Part shown: one piece after another, positions 1 through 8,393 of the stretch | Position numbering within the stretch: position 1 is the first letter of the stretch | Layout: every line of letters begins with the position of its first letter | Origin: a virus | Virus record (IMG/VR): IMGVR_UViG_3300007346_000009 | Location: 1 to 38,313 of that record | Length of the DNA stretch: 38,313 nucleotides | Reading direction: 5' to 3' (one strand) | Program-made: the position numbers and the translations under genes | The notes under the pieces: generated by a model | Database searches by the model: none | What the model saw: only the letters and a program-made list of their open reading frames with translations | What the model was told of the DNA's origin: nothing

Positions 1-1531
1 ATCCTCCGAATCTTTGCTGCATTCTACCTTTTGAAACAGCATCAATCATATCGCTCAATCCACTGTGCTCTCTTTTGAAATATTTCCGAGAGAGATGCCT
101 CCACATCTCATCCACTTTAAATCCCTCTTTTTTATACTTCTTTTTTAGGAATAAGAGATCCTCTCTCGCTGCCATTAGGAAATCCCGATCCATTGATCTC
201 TGATATATGATTCCTTTCCCTGAGTTCGGGCTGATGTTGTAATCGATATGATGCCCATACTCGTGGCGAAAAGTGATATCTCCTCCATTATACATACCTG
301 ATTTTGTTTTATACTTATCCAGCGATATGAGCACTCCTGATCCATTTTTATCAGCGAAATGCTGAGCTTCATATCTCGAGCCCCCTCCGAGTTTTATTCC
401 ATCATCGATCTGAGCTGGCTTTCTGATTTTGTCAATAACTCTGAGAGCATTCGGCTGCATTCCCTTGAGATAGTTATCGAATTTTTCTCCTGCCCCTAAT
501 TTTATCACAGGAACTGCTCCTGCTTTTGGAGCTGCTGGAGCTGGAGCTGGAGGAGATGATTCAGATGGAACTTTCCCTCCAGTTTTCCTCATCATATTCT
601 CATCCGTTGGGATGTTGTGTTTCGCGTACACCTCTCTCCTCGTGCTCTCAGGAACAGAGCTCTCTGATACTGGAATCCCTTGATGATGGCAGTTGTATCC
701 TCCACGATATATCGGGAAATTCTCTCTATTCGTACCCTTTACCATCCCATTCGGCAGCCCTGTATTTTTGTATAGAGTGCCCCCTACCTCTTTGAACTGT
801 GGGAATTTACCTTTTATCAGATCAGGGATTTCGATTTTGTGATAGTGCTTTTTTTGAATCATCGCGATGCAGAATTTTCTGCTCGTTTCGATTCTCACTC
901 CAGCATACTGATACCACTCTAGATTGAGATCAGCAGCAGCCAGCTCCATATAATTGGCTGAGTATTGATTGAGTGCATCAGTTGTGATCTGTTTCACATA
1001 CCTATCGAGAGAGCCCAGTGTATCTCCCTGCCCTGTGATGTAATCTCTCAAGCTCTTTGTAAGATCTGAGAACTTTGTGCCAGTTGTAACATTTTGCCTG
1101 ATGAGATCATAAACTGGCTCAGTCACATTTGAGGAAATTCCTGCACTTGTGAGAGATGATATCGTGGAATCGATACTCTGTTTCTGCATCTCTTTGAATA
1201 TAGATGCAGGCTTGAATTTTCCCTCTATCGATTGAAAGTATCCAGCATTAAGATCAGAGATCTTTCCGAATGTATCGAGATATGAGCTGAGCTCTTTTTT
1301 GTACTCATCATTATCCATCACGATACTCTCCAGCTTTCCCTGCATTCGAGATACTGCTTTCAGATTAGCGATGGATGGAGCTATCCTGCCCGATTTTAAA
1401 TCCAGCCCCGAGAGCAGTGTTTCAACCTCTCCGAGAATGCCTCTCTGTATATCAGGGATGCTGCCATCGAATCCAGCCACTGCTGAGCTAATCACATCAA
1501 ACAGAGCATTTATATGCCTCTCTGCTGCCAT
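1..1531 (-). CDS. MuF-type minor capsid protein fused to a zinc metallopeptidase domain (N-terminal 510 codons; continues at 38021-38313)
   Basis: Open from the ATG at 1531 to base 1 and, in the same frame across the circle junction, to the stop at 38021; total 566 residues. The N-terminal half is a phage head morphogenesis (MuF/SPP1 gp7-like) protein: residues about 200-290 end in the family's C-terminal signature GGYNCHHQGIPVS (Cys at about residue 281). A Ser/Pro/Ala-rich linker (about 325-345) leads to a second domain with HEYGHHID (His423, Glu424, His427), the zinc-peptidase HExxH signature; Glu527 in AELFANLF is a candidate third zinc ligand. The gene starts 2 bases after the portal stop, the usual portal-MuF order. 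Known: MuF proteins can carry C-terminal toxin or enzyme domains packaged in the head. Inferred: the peptidase enters the cell with DNA or processes head proteins. I checked the frame for stops through the whole stretch. Confidence 0.88.
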   Translation of the reverse strand, partial: MAAERHINALFDVISSAVAGFDGSIPDIQRGILGEVETLLSGLDLKSGRIAPSIANLKAVSRMQGKLESIVMDNDEYKKELSSYLDTFGKISDLNAGYFQSIEGKFKPASIFKEMQKQSIDSTISSLTSAGISSNVTEPVYDLIRQNVTTGTKFSDLTKSLRDYITGQGDTLGSLDRYVKQITTDALNQYSANYMELAAADLNLEWYQYAGVRIETSRKFCIAMIQKKHYHKIEIPDLIKGKFPQFKEVGGTLYKNTGLPNGMVKGTNRENFPIYRGGYNCHHQGIPVSESSVPESTRREVYAKHNIPTDENMMRKTGGKVPSESSPPAPAPAAPKAGAVPVIKLGAGEKFDNYLKGMQPNALRVIDKIRKPAQIDDGIKLGGGSRYEAQHFADKNGSGVLISLDKYKTKSGMYNGGDITFRHEYGHHIDYNISPNSGKGIIYQRSMDRDFLMAAREDLLFLKKKYKKEGFKVDEMWRHLSRKYFKREHSGLSDMIDAVSKGRMQQRFGG

Positions 1532-1533
1532 CT

Positions 1534-3303
1534 TTATTCCTCAGGATCAGGAGCTATCTCTACTCTCCCCGAGTTGATTGATTTCATTTTTGCCTCTGCC
1601 ATTTTCCTCAGTGTTTCCATCTGTTTATCACGAGGGCTGGAGATGAATGATGAATCCTGAGCAGCCTCTCTCACGAGCTCAGTGATGTTTGAGCTGATTA
1701 CATAATCAACATCAGTGATGCCCTTGTTCGCTCTCCGTATCATCTTATCCTCCTCAGATACAGATGCCAGTGGATCCAGATCTAAAATCAGCGTGAGTAA
1801 ATCTCTCACACTCGGATCATTATAGAACTTTTTCGCTGCATACTCTTTCTCTAGAGCTGCGATGATTACAGGATTCGCTCCTGCCTCTTTCAGCCTTGAA
1901 ATCTCATCAGATAGATACGAGCTGGAGAGGAGATCGAATTTCTCAGGCACTTTGATATCAGGGAGCACTGCTTTCCTCTTTTTCTCATCCTTGATCGCGA
2001 TTCTATATCTGTACTCTGCGATGATTTCCATCGATTTCCTCGCGATGTTCACGAGATCCTGAGCCACTCCATACACAAAATTGTTCAGCTCCTCACGATC
2101 AACCTCTTTTGATCTCCCTGAGATGTTCTGAGGTACTTTATCGATGAACTGCATATTTATGGAGCTGAGAGCCTTGAATATATGCTCATCAATTCTCTGA
2201 TCCTGAATCTCCACGATTTTGGTTTCTTTCGTGATGTATCCAGCAGGAGGAATCGGAGCTGCACTCTCTCCTGTGAGCTCTTTTGATGGACGAACTACCA
2301 TCTGAGTATATGGAGAGCCTGCTACCGTTTTCATCCCATCGCAGGATGGACAAGTAACTTTTTTTCTTGTTTTATCATCATTGATGAATCCCTGAGGAAT
2401 GCCCAGCTCATTCGTGCATTTCGTGCATTTTTGTGTAGCCCATTGCCATCTCTCAGAGTGTATGTGCTGCACTACTTCTGCCTGCATATCCGAATACTCT
2501 CGAGCAGCCTCATCCAGCCTCTCAAGCATAGGAGATATCCTGCTCTCTCGGATCACGTGAGTGCCTGCATTCTCTTTGTACTGCCCTCCCAGCCCAATCG
2601 CAGGGAGCATTCCTAGATTATGTTTATACTCCCAATCCATCACGAATCCTCCCTCAGATATAGCCCATTTCTGTACCACTTCCGAGTTCACAGCGAGCCA
2701 GTATTTCTGAGCTTTCTCATCATTCCCTGCATCGAGAATAGCTGTATCCTCCTCAATTTTCACGATCAAGAGCTGCCCTGCTCTGTACTCGAGGATCTGA
2801 GGAGAGTTGAATATGAATGGAACTGGCTCGAGATACTCATTCTCACGAGCATCTCTGTTTATTGGCATATACAATACCACTCCATTAGCATCGAGGATGT
2901 AATTTTTGAAACAGATTGAGAATAGCCAATTTTCAAAACTATCCACTCGAGGAAATTTCTCTCCAGTATATTTCGATAGATGTTCAGTATCAGGCACGTT
3001 TGATGGATATGCCTCTCGAGGATGGATGATTCCCCAATCCACCGACCTCCTGATTTTTGTGAGAGATGTGATTACTTTCTGCACTGGAGATTTCGTGATG
3101 GACTTGAACACTGTTCTCCTGTATTTCTGAATTTTAGCACTCTCATTTGGTCTGCGCTCGTGAATGAGCTCCTCAGGAAACTCTCCATCAGCGTGCACTT
3201 TTAATGCCTTATACATCTGAACAGTTTTTTTGTGCCCAGTTCTCACTCTCCTGCCATCGAAATATGGCTCGAGGAAATTCAGATTTAGCTCGATGATATC
3301 CAT
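1534..3303 (-). CDS. portal protein
   Basis: 589 residues from the ATG at 3303, which overlaps the preceding glycosyltransferase stop (TGATG); a GTG one codon upstream is less likely. Identified as portal mainly from context and size: it lies directly upstream of the MuF protein and has a typical portal length with a long helical C-terminal half (stem and wing region). It would form the dodecameric DNA channel at the capsid vertex and bind TerL and the neck. An unusual feature is a four-cysteine zinc-ribbon-like insert around residues 293-321 (CTKC ... CPSC) in the middle of the protein. The C-terminus, rich in Lys and Arg, resembles other Bacteroidota phage portals. Family membership is inferred from overall character and synteny. 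Confidence 0.75.
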   Translation of the reverse strand: MDIIELNLNFLEPYFDGRRVRTGHKKTVQMYKALKVHADGEFPEELIHERRPNESAKIQKYRRTVFKSITKSPVQKVITSLTKIRRSVDWGIIHPREAYPSNVPDTEHLSKYTGEKFPRVDSFENWLFSICFKNYILDANGVVLYMPINRDARENEYLEPVPFIFNSPQILEYRAGQLLIVKIEEDTAILDAGNDEKAQKYWLAVNSEVVQKWAISEGGFVMDWEYKHNLGMLPAIGLGGQYKENAGTHVIRESRISPMLERLDEAAREYSDMQAEVVQHIHSERWQWATQKCTKCTNELGIPQGFINDDKTRKKVTCPSCDGMKTVAGSPYTQMVVRPSKELTGESAAPIPPAGYITKETKIVEIQDQRIDEHIFKALSSINMQFIDKVPQNISGRSKEVDREELNNFVYGVAQDLVNIARKSMEIIAEYRYRIAIKDEKKRKAVLPDIKVPEKFDLLSSSYLSDEISRLKEAGANPVIIAALEKEYAAKKFYNDPSVRDLLTLILDLDPLASVSEEDKMIRRANKGITDVDYVISSNITELVREAAQDSSFISSPRDKQMETLRKMAEAKMKSINSGRVEIAPDPEE

Positions 3304-4193
3304 CACATTGATTTTCTAGAGGCAAGCTCCTGCCTCTTTTGTTTTATTTTATAGGGATATTGCAAGCCTAGCTTTTTGAAATAAGCAGCAGCGAGCCGAT
3401 CATACGTTTTACGAACTGCTGGAGGAGTAGCATTTCCTCCCACAGAATATCCTGTATGATTTTGTAGAATCATCTCTTTTGATGTTCCGATTTTTTTGGC
3501 ATCTGTGAGATACCAATACAGTGGAACGTATGGGCACTGATGAGGATACATTCTATGCTTGATCATAGCCATAGCGAAAGGAAACTCATCAGGAATATCC
3601 CCATCGAATACGTGTTTCATTTTGATTTGAGGATTCTCGAATACCTCTTTCACTGTTTCAAAGTATGCAGCGAGTTTCTCATTCTGTTTCCAGTAGATGA
3701 ACTCTGAATGCAGCCCATACAGAAATCCATCCCCTTTTGAATAAACTCTTTTAACATCGCTCACGTGAGCCCATAGATAATCATCAGGAGCATTCTCGTG
3801 AGCTAGATTGATTCGAGATCTGTTCTCCATTGTAAAATCTAGATGATTCAGATCCTCGAATGCTTTCTCGAGAGTATTTCTCCCCAGCATAATGGTATCC
3901 ACATCGAGAAATATAGTTTCATCAAATGGAGTGAGATCGTAAAGATGCGTTTTCGCTTTCACGTAAACAGTTTTCGATCCTCTGTGATAATACTCGTGAG
4001 GGCACTCCTGCATCGATGTAAACAGCCCCAGCTTTTGCTGAGTGAGATGGCTCAGAGCATTCTCTGCCCACACTAGATGCACAGGCAGCCTGCCTCCAGT
4101 TGTGTATCTGATGGATGCAGCTAGATTCGCAGCGAGCTGCCCATAATAAGGTGAGCCCAGTGCTATCAGAATTATTCCTCTCCGTTTATTCAT
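3303..4193 (-). CDS. glycosyltransferase (GT-A fold, DxD type)
   Basis: 296 residues. The N-terminus RRGIILIALGSPYYGQLAANL is a Rossmann-like first strand and helix with a nucleotide-binding look. FLDVDT (DVD at residues 97-99) is the DxD motif that binds the metal and nucleotide sugar in GT-A enzymes. The second half contains WYLTD and a QNHTGYSVGG segment, a plausible acceptor side. It probably transfers a sugar from a nucleotide-sugar donor; acceptor unknown. It is sandwiched with no gap between tail fibre-like genes and the portal gene, inside the late operon, which suggests that its substrate is a virion protein or that it acts late. A GT8-like or generic nucleotide-diphospho-sugar transferase assignment both fit. 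Confidence 0.72.
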   Translation of the reverse strand: MNKRRGIILIALGSPYYGQLAANLAASIRYTTGGRLPVHLVWAENALSHLTQQKLGLFTSMQECPHEYYHRGSKTVYVKAKTHLYDLTPFDETIFLDVDTIMLGRNTLEKAFEDLNHLDFTMENRSRINLAHENAPDDYLWAHVSDVKRVYSKGDGFLYGLHSEFIYWKQNEKLAAYFETVKEVFENPQIKMKHVFDGDIPDEFPFAMAMIKHRMYPHQCPYVPLYWYLTDAKKIGTSKEMILQNHTGYSVGGNATPPAVRKTYDRLAAAYFKKLGLQYPYKIKQKRQELASRKSM

Positions 4194-4194
4194 T

Positions 4195-4722
4195 CTATAA
4201 AGTGATTATTCTGTACTTGAAAACGATTCTGATAATACTATCTCCAGCACTAGGATCTCCAGTGGCATTCGTAACTCTTACCGATGAGTTACAAAATTGA
4301 TTCGTAAGAGTATCATCAGCGAGTGGCAATCGCTGCCCCTCTACATCAGCAGCGAATCCTAAGCAGTTCGAGCTCATCGTGATGGATTCCCCAGCAGCTC
4401 CCTGTATCTCTAGCTGAATGAATGTGGCGTATGGAGTAGTATTGAACTCTGAGAATAGGAATGCATCCTCGAATACATAGTATGAGCCGAGTGGCAGTGC
4501 AGGGAGGATTTCGTATGGTACGGAGTTCATCTGCTTTACATCTGCTGGCTGCATCTCCACCTGCATACAGTGAGAATCACATCCTGTGAGTGATTTTATG
4601 CTCCCGAACTGCTTTCTTTTTGTTTGCCCTGTGGAGGTATTGAATACCATCCACATATCATCAGTGATCTCATTATCTGCTGCCACAGGTAGCTGGCTGA
4701 TTCTTACTTTCTCAATACTCAT
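4195..4722 (-). CDS. putative tail/fibre-associated structural protein
   Basis: About 175 residues from the ATG at 4722, chosen because AAAAACGAAAGAAATG there resembles the phage's recurring start motif and because the resulting N-terminus (MSIEKVRISQLPVAADNEI) is typical of tail or fibre accessory proteins. An in-frame ATG at 4785 would add 21 hydrophobic residues resembling a signal peptide (KIILMLIPLSIG). The rest is a beta-rich, Asn/Thr/Ser-rich sequence with several cysteines (TGCDSHC, SSNCLGF). No enzyme motif was found. It follows the 539-residue tail protein gene and precedes the glycosyltransferase gene. A role at the tail tip or fibre is inferred from position only. Confidence 0.6.
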   Translation of the reverse strand: MSIEKVRISQLPVAADNEITDDMWMVFNTSTGQTKRKQFGSIKSLTGCDSHCMQVEMQPADVKQMNSVPYEILPALPLGSYYVFEDAFLFSEFNTTPYATFIQLEIQGAAGESITMSSNCLGFAADVEGQRLPLADDTLTNQFCNSSVRVTNATGDPSAGDSIIRIVFKYRIITL

Positions 4723-4787
4723 TTCTTTCGTTTTTATTCCTATGCTCAAAGGTATGAGCATCAGGATGATTTTCAATTTCATCATTA

Positions 4788-6407
4788 TTATCCACTTGTA
4801 AGATACTCATCAGGAGTGGCTGAATCCGTTACTATTCCAGCCCCATCACTGCCTCCAGCTCCATCAATAGAGATATTGAGCCCTCCATCATCGCATCCCT
4901 TTATAGTGGAGCTGCATCTCTTTTTAAGGATGAGCTCAGATTTATCTGAGATTCTTATTTCTGCCTCTCCATAATCGTATCCCTTGATAAACTCCACGCT
5001 GTACTCGTTTGAGTTTATGAATTTCTCATCTCCATCGAGATATACGTGATCATACCCTCCAAGATGCCCCATAAAATCGTGCACATATTCAGCAGCCGCG
5101 AATGAGAGCAGTTTTGTTTTTTCGCCCCTGTAAAAATATGAGGATTTATATCCAAATGAGCTCTTAAATGTTTCTCGTGATATTGGCTCATATTCTGCAT
5201 CTCCATAATTTACTCTTAGCCTGATTCTAGGGCTGAAAGCAGTATCTATATATCCAGCCTGCAAATTATCAGAATCACAGCAGGCACTGATGATGCACGT
5301 GCATTCAGTGGAGCTCTGTAAATCGAACAGATTGGATCTGAAACCATATCCACGCGATGATCTAGTGATACTTAAATCTGTTAATTGAAAGGCACTAGCT
5401 CCAGCAGTATTATATCCGAACATCACGAATCTGCCATTATTGCCATTCGCTGTGAGCGTTTCTGTGTACGTGCCATCAGCTATGCGTACAGCTCCAGCAG
5501 TAGCTCCTGCCCTGATTTGAAACTTATTCCCAGCCATTCCTGAGAGCGTGTATGAGATTGTATATTCCACATCATCACAGAAAACATTTTCTATCCATAT
5601 ATCATCCCCATCAATCAATCCGTTATATGTGGCTGTGCCATTGAATATGATCCACGATGGAGAGGATGCCTGATCCCAGTAATTAGTAACTCCAGTGATC
5701 AGATCAGCAGGAATCAATCCTCCATTCAAACAATCACAAGGATCAGAAACTAGAAATCGATAACATCCCTCAGGGAGATTTTCTCCCAGTGAATCCTCCC
5801 AATCGTATGAGAATGTGAACCACTGCCTCGTGAAATCGAAATACTGAGGATCATTCAGTGGATTCATTTCCCTGATTACATTATCATCAATATCAACGAT
5901 CTGCACAGAGAAATTCGTGTTTACTGCATACATCCCCACGCTCGTGATCGTCCAGTTCGCTGCTGGAGCTCCTGAGAATGATATCTGAGTGAGAGAATCA
6001 GCCTCAATCCATCGCGAGTATGTACCACTCATCTCGAATATCTCAGTGTATGATCCTGCTGCCATTTTCATTGATCCATTCTGTATCGTGAGATCAAATG
6101 AGATATATACATACACTCCATCATTCACTGGCACGATCTGATATAGCTGCCCCGATGTGTTACTGGCAAATTTCTGCCCCCATCCATTATATATATCGAT
6201 GAATGCTGATCCACTCGCTCCCCAGTTATCAGTGGAGCTGAATGCAGGATTGAGTACCATATTAGTATCAGGATTACAGATATCCATCTGCATCTGAAAC
6301 TGAGTAACATCTCCATAATTTACGAGCTGCCTATATCTCCCATCCTTTTGGGAGCAGTGCTGGAGATGGTTGAATCTTACTGGATGGATATTCGATGCTG
6401 ATGCCAT
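4788..6407 (-). CDS. tail protein with repeated beta-sandwich (carbohydrate-binding-like) domains
   Basis: 539 residues. It contains two stretches with galactose-binding/CBM-like jelly-roll character: residues about 40-165 (WGASGSAFIDIYNGWGQ ... AAGSYTEIFEMSG) and about 240-350 (SWIIFNGTATYNGL ... IRIADGTYTETLTANG-like), each with the GTYTE-type strand. Between and after are cysteine-rich segments (DPCDC, STECTCIISACC). The C-terminal 150 residues look like a conserved tail protein module (EPISRETFKSSFGYKSSYFYRGEKTKLLSF). The gene lies after the tape-measure and tail-tip genes, where receptor-binding proteins are expected, so binding of surface glycans is a reasonable inference. A TAACTTTG box sits 5 bases before the start. 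Confidence 0.68.
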   Translation of the reverse strand: MASASNIHPVRFNHLQHCSQKDGRYRQLVNYGDVTQFQMQMDICNPDTNMVLNPAFSSTDNWGASGSAFIDIYNGWGQKFASNTSGQLYQIVPVNDGVYVYISFDLTIQNGSMKMAAGSYTEIFEMSGTYSRWIEADSLTQISFSGAPAANWTITSVGMYAVNTNFSVQIVDIDDNVIREMNPLNDPQYFDFTRQWFTFSYDWEDSLGENLPEGCYRFLVSDPCDCLNGGLIPADLITGVTNYWDQASSPSWIIFNGTATYNGLIDGDDIWIENVFCDDVEYTISYTLSGMAGNKFQIRAGATAGAVRIADGTYTETLTANGNNGRFVMFGYNTAGASAFQLTDLSITRSSRGYGFRSNLFDLQSSTECTCIISACCDSDNLQAGYIDTAFSPRIRLRVNYGDAEYEPISRETFKSSFGYKSSYFYRGEKTKLLSFAAAEYVHDFMGHLGGYDHVYLDGDEKFINSNEYSVEFIKGYDYGEAEIRISDKSELILKKRCSSTIKGCDDGGLNISIDGAGGSDGAGIVTDSATPDEYLTSG

Positions 6408-6411
6408 TTTT

Positions 6412-6419
6412 CAAAGTTA
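6412..6419 (-). promoter_or_regulatory. candidate -7 box (TAACTTTG) directly upstream of the 6407 start
   Basis: The minus strand reads TAACTTTG and, after four more bases, the ATG at 6407. This matches the Bacteroidota -7 consensus TAnnTTTG. A TTG lies 17 bp further upstream, somewhat short of the usual 19-21. The box overlaps the stop codon of the preceding gene. Confidence 0.35.
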
Positions 6420-8393
6420 AAAAGATCCGAGCCACTCAATCAATGTGGATCCTGATTCGAGATTTCGTTTCATTTTGTTGAGGAATCCATTCACATCTCC
6501 TCCATTGTAGCTGAGCCTCTGTTTCGCGTACTGAGCAGCGAAAATCTCATTTCTATCTGCCAAAGGGAGAGGAAACTCGAATTTCGTTCTCAGATATTTT
6601 GTACTGCTAAAATCAAAACTCTGAAACTCTCCCGAGAAAGTAGATTTCACTGATATCTCTGCCTGAGTGATCGTGCCTAGTGAATATGGGAGGAGAGCTG
6701 TGATTCTGCTACCTGTTTCCACAGGGATGATCGCTGATGTTTGTATGTGGAGATTTGTTGCCTGCTGGAGCTGTAATCCGATGATGCCTCCTCCGTATGG
6801 ATCAGTGGGAGATCCTCCCTCGAATGCATTGTATGGATTTATGTAATACTGGAGAGCTCCTGCTGCATCGAATACGAGAAACTGTACGTACTGCCACCAT
6901 CCAGTGAAATCGAAATTCAGCTCCACCTTATACAGCCCTCCTGCTGGAGCAGTATAGTGTGATATATTTCCTCCGAATCCAGCAGGATTCACAATGGGAG
7001 AGTGTGAGAAATTATTACTCGGATCACTGAGATCAGTAGGGAAATCCAGCCATTGATACTGAGCTCCAATCGTGGGAGGAGCTCCGAAAATCTGAGTGAA
7101 CTGAGGATTTAGATTGATGGATTCTGAATCATTTGATCCTGTGCCTCCTAGATATGAGTATATCGAAAATGGAACACTCCCGAACCATCTCAGAGCTACC
7201 TGATGAGGAGAAAAGTGATCATTAAAATATCCTCGAGCTGGATTGTATGGGAGCAGCGTAAAAGTTCCATAGTAGATATGAGGATTCGGAGGAGTAGGTT
7301 CAAAAATATGAATGATAAAAACCTCCTCATCCCAGCTCTCATCTGCCAGCCCTCCCACTGCCACAGGCAGCACTCTCTGTATCACATTAGTATCATACAC
7401 GAGAGTTCCAGTGATCAGATCCAGTGTATTATCGATATTACACTGCCCTCCGAGATGGAATTTCTGCTCCTCGTGGCTGAGAAATAGCACTCTCTCGATG
7501 TAGTCGAATTGTGATGCTGGCTCATAACTACCGAAAGACATAACCGCATAGAATAAATCCTCCTCCACGCTCTGCTCCACGTTGGGCACTCCCTCGAAAT
7601 AATATCCATTCTCATTCTCTTTGAAAAAGAATGATTTTGGCTCAATCCTCAGAAATCTCTCTCCAGTGGATTGATCAATCTCGAACCCTACCGCGATATT
7701 GTATAGCTTATTGAGATCCCTCATCAGATCCTCGTATGTGATATTGAGCTCTGTAATACCCTCAGCAGCTCTGAGCTCCCTGCCTTTCATCAGCACGCAC
7801 CATTTCTGAGCCTCGTTAGTGTTTCCGATAGTTGGATCAAAATAATCAGATCTCACTGATATCTGCCCATCACTAATCACCTCAGCCACTCGTTTGAGTG
7901 CATCGAATACTCGTATCCCTTGCCTACCGTTTGCAGTAGCGAATGAGCTCGTGGGATCCACGAATCCGATATCTGTAATCACAGAGATGGGATTCCAGTT
8001 TCCTCCATTTTTCAGTGTGTTCACATATAGATTCACAGGAACTGATTTGTTATCATCAATCAGCCCGATGATTCCCGAATCTGATATTGAAACTCGAGCT
8101 GAGCATTCTGTGAGATTCCAGTTCACATCAGAGAGATATATTTCTCCCTCGTATATAGCCTGATACTGCCCACAGGAATCATCCTCGATGGATATCTGTA
8201 TAGCTTCGCATATATTCCCATCAAACAGAGATCTGATGGTATTGTACGCTGATCCTGTGAATATCAGTGATCCTGTGATTTCGTGGAGGTATGTGAATAT
8301 CTCCATCTGATAGAAATACTCCTCCTCGATATCCTCAATTCTGTGCACATCATTACTGATCACATCTCCATTTAACCTCACTCTAAGTGGCAT
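6417..8393 (-). CDS. tail tip / distal tail structural protein
   Basis: 658 residues from the ATG at 8393 (MPLRVRLNG), overlapping the tape-measure stop by 11 bases; an in-frame ATG at 8432 would only add residues that duplicate the tape-measure end in another frame. The N-terminal 130 residues (EITGSLIFTGSAYNTIRSLFD ... YEGEIYLSDVNWN) have the alternating beta pattern of distal tail or baseplate hub proteins. Large beta-rich middle and C-terminal regions follow, with proline/glycine-rich loops around residues 360-480. The last residues (DVNGFLNKMKRNLESGSTLIEWLGSF) are helical. Immediately downstream of the tape measure is the classical place of Dit/Tal-type proteins in siphophages. Assignment is by position and sequence character. 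Confidence 0.65.
   Translation of the reverse strand: MPLRVRLNGDVISNDVHRIEDIEEEYFYQMEIFTYLHEITGSLIFTGSAYNTIRSLFDGNICEAIQISIEDDSCGQYQAIYEGEIYLSDVNWNLTECSARVSISDSGIIGLIDDNKSVPVNLYVNTLKNGGNWNPISVITDIGFVDPTSSFATANGRQGIRVFDALKRVAEVISDGQISVRSDYFDPTIGNTNEAQKWCVLMKGRELRAAEGITELNITYEDLMRDLNKLYNIAVGFEIDQSTGERFLRIEPKSFFFKENENGYYFEGVPNVEQSVEEDLFYAVMSFGSYEPASQFDYIERVLFLSHEEQKFHLGGQCNIDNTLDLITGTLVYDTNVIQRVLPVAVGGLADESWDEEVFIIHIFEPTPPNPHIYYGTFTLLPYNPARGYFNDHFSPHQVALRWFGSVPFSIYSYLGGTGSNDSESINLNPQFTQIFGAPPTIGAQYQWLDFPTDLSDPSNNFSHSPIVNPAGFGGNISHYTAPAGGLYKVELNFDFTGWWQYVQFLVFDAAGALQYYINPYNAFEGGSPTDPYGGGIIGLQLQQATNLHIQTSAIIPVETGSRITALLPYSLGTITQAEISVKSTFSGEFQSFDFSSTKYLRTKFEFPLPLADRNEIFAAQYAKQRLSYNGGDVNGFLNKMKRNLESGSTLIEWLGSF

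Noticed and set aside
1-123. 123-bp direct repeat as a physical terminal repeat or attachment site
   Set aside because: An exact end overlap that interrupts a gene is best explained by assembly of a circular or permuted genome.
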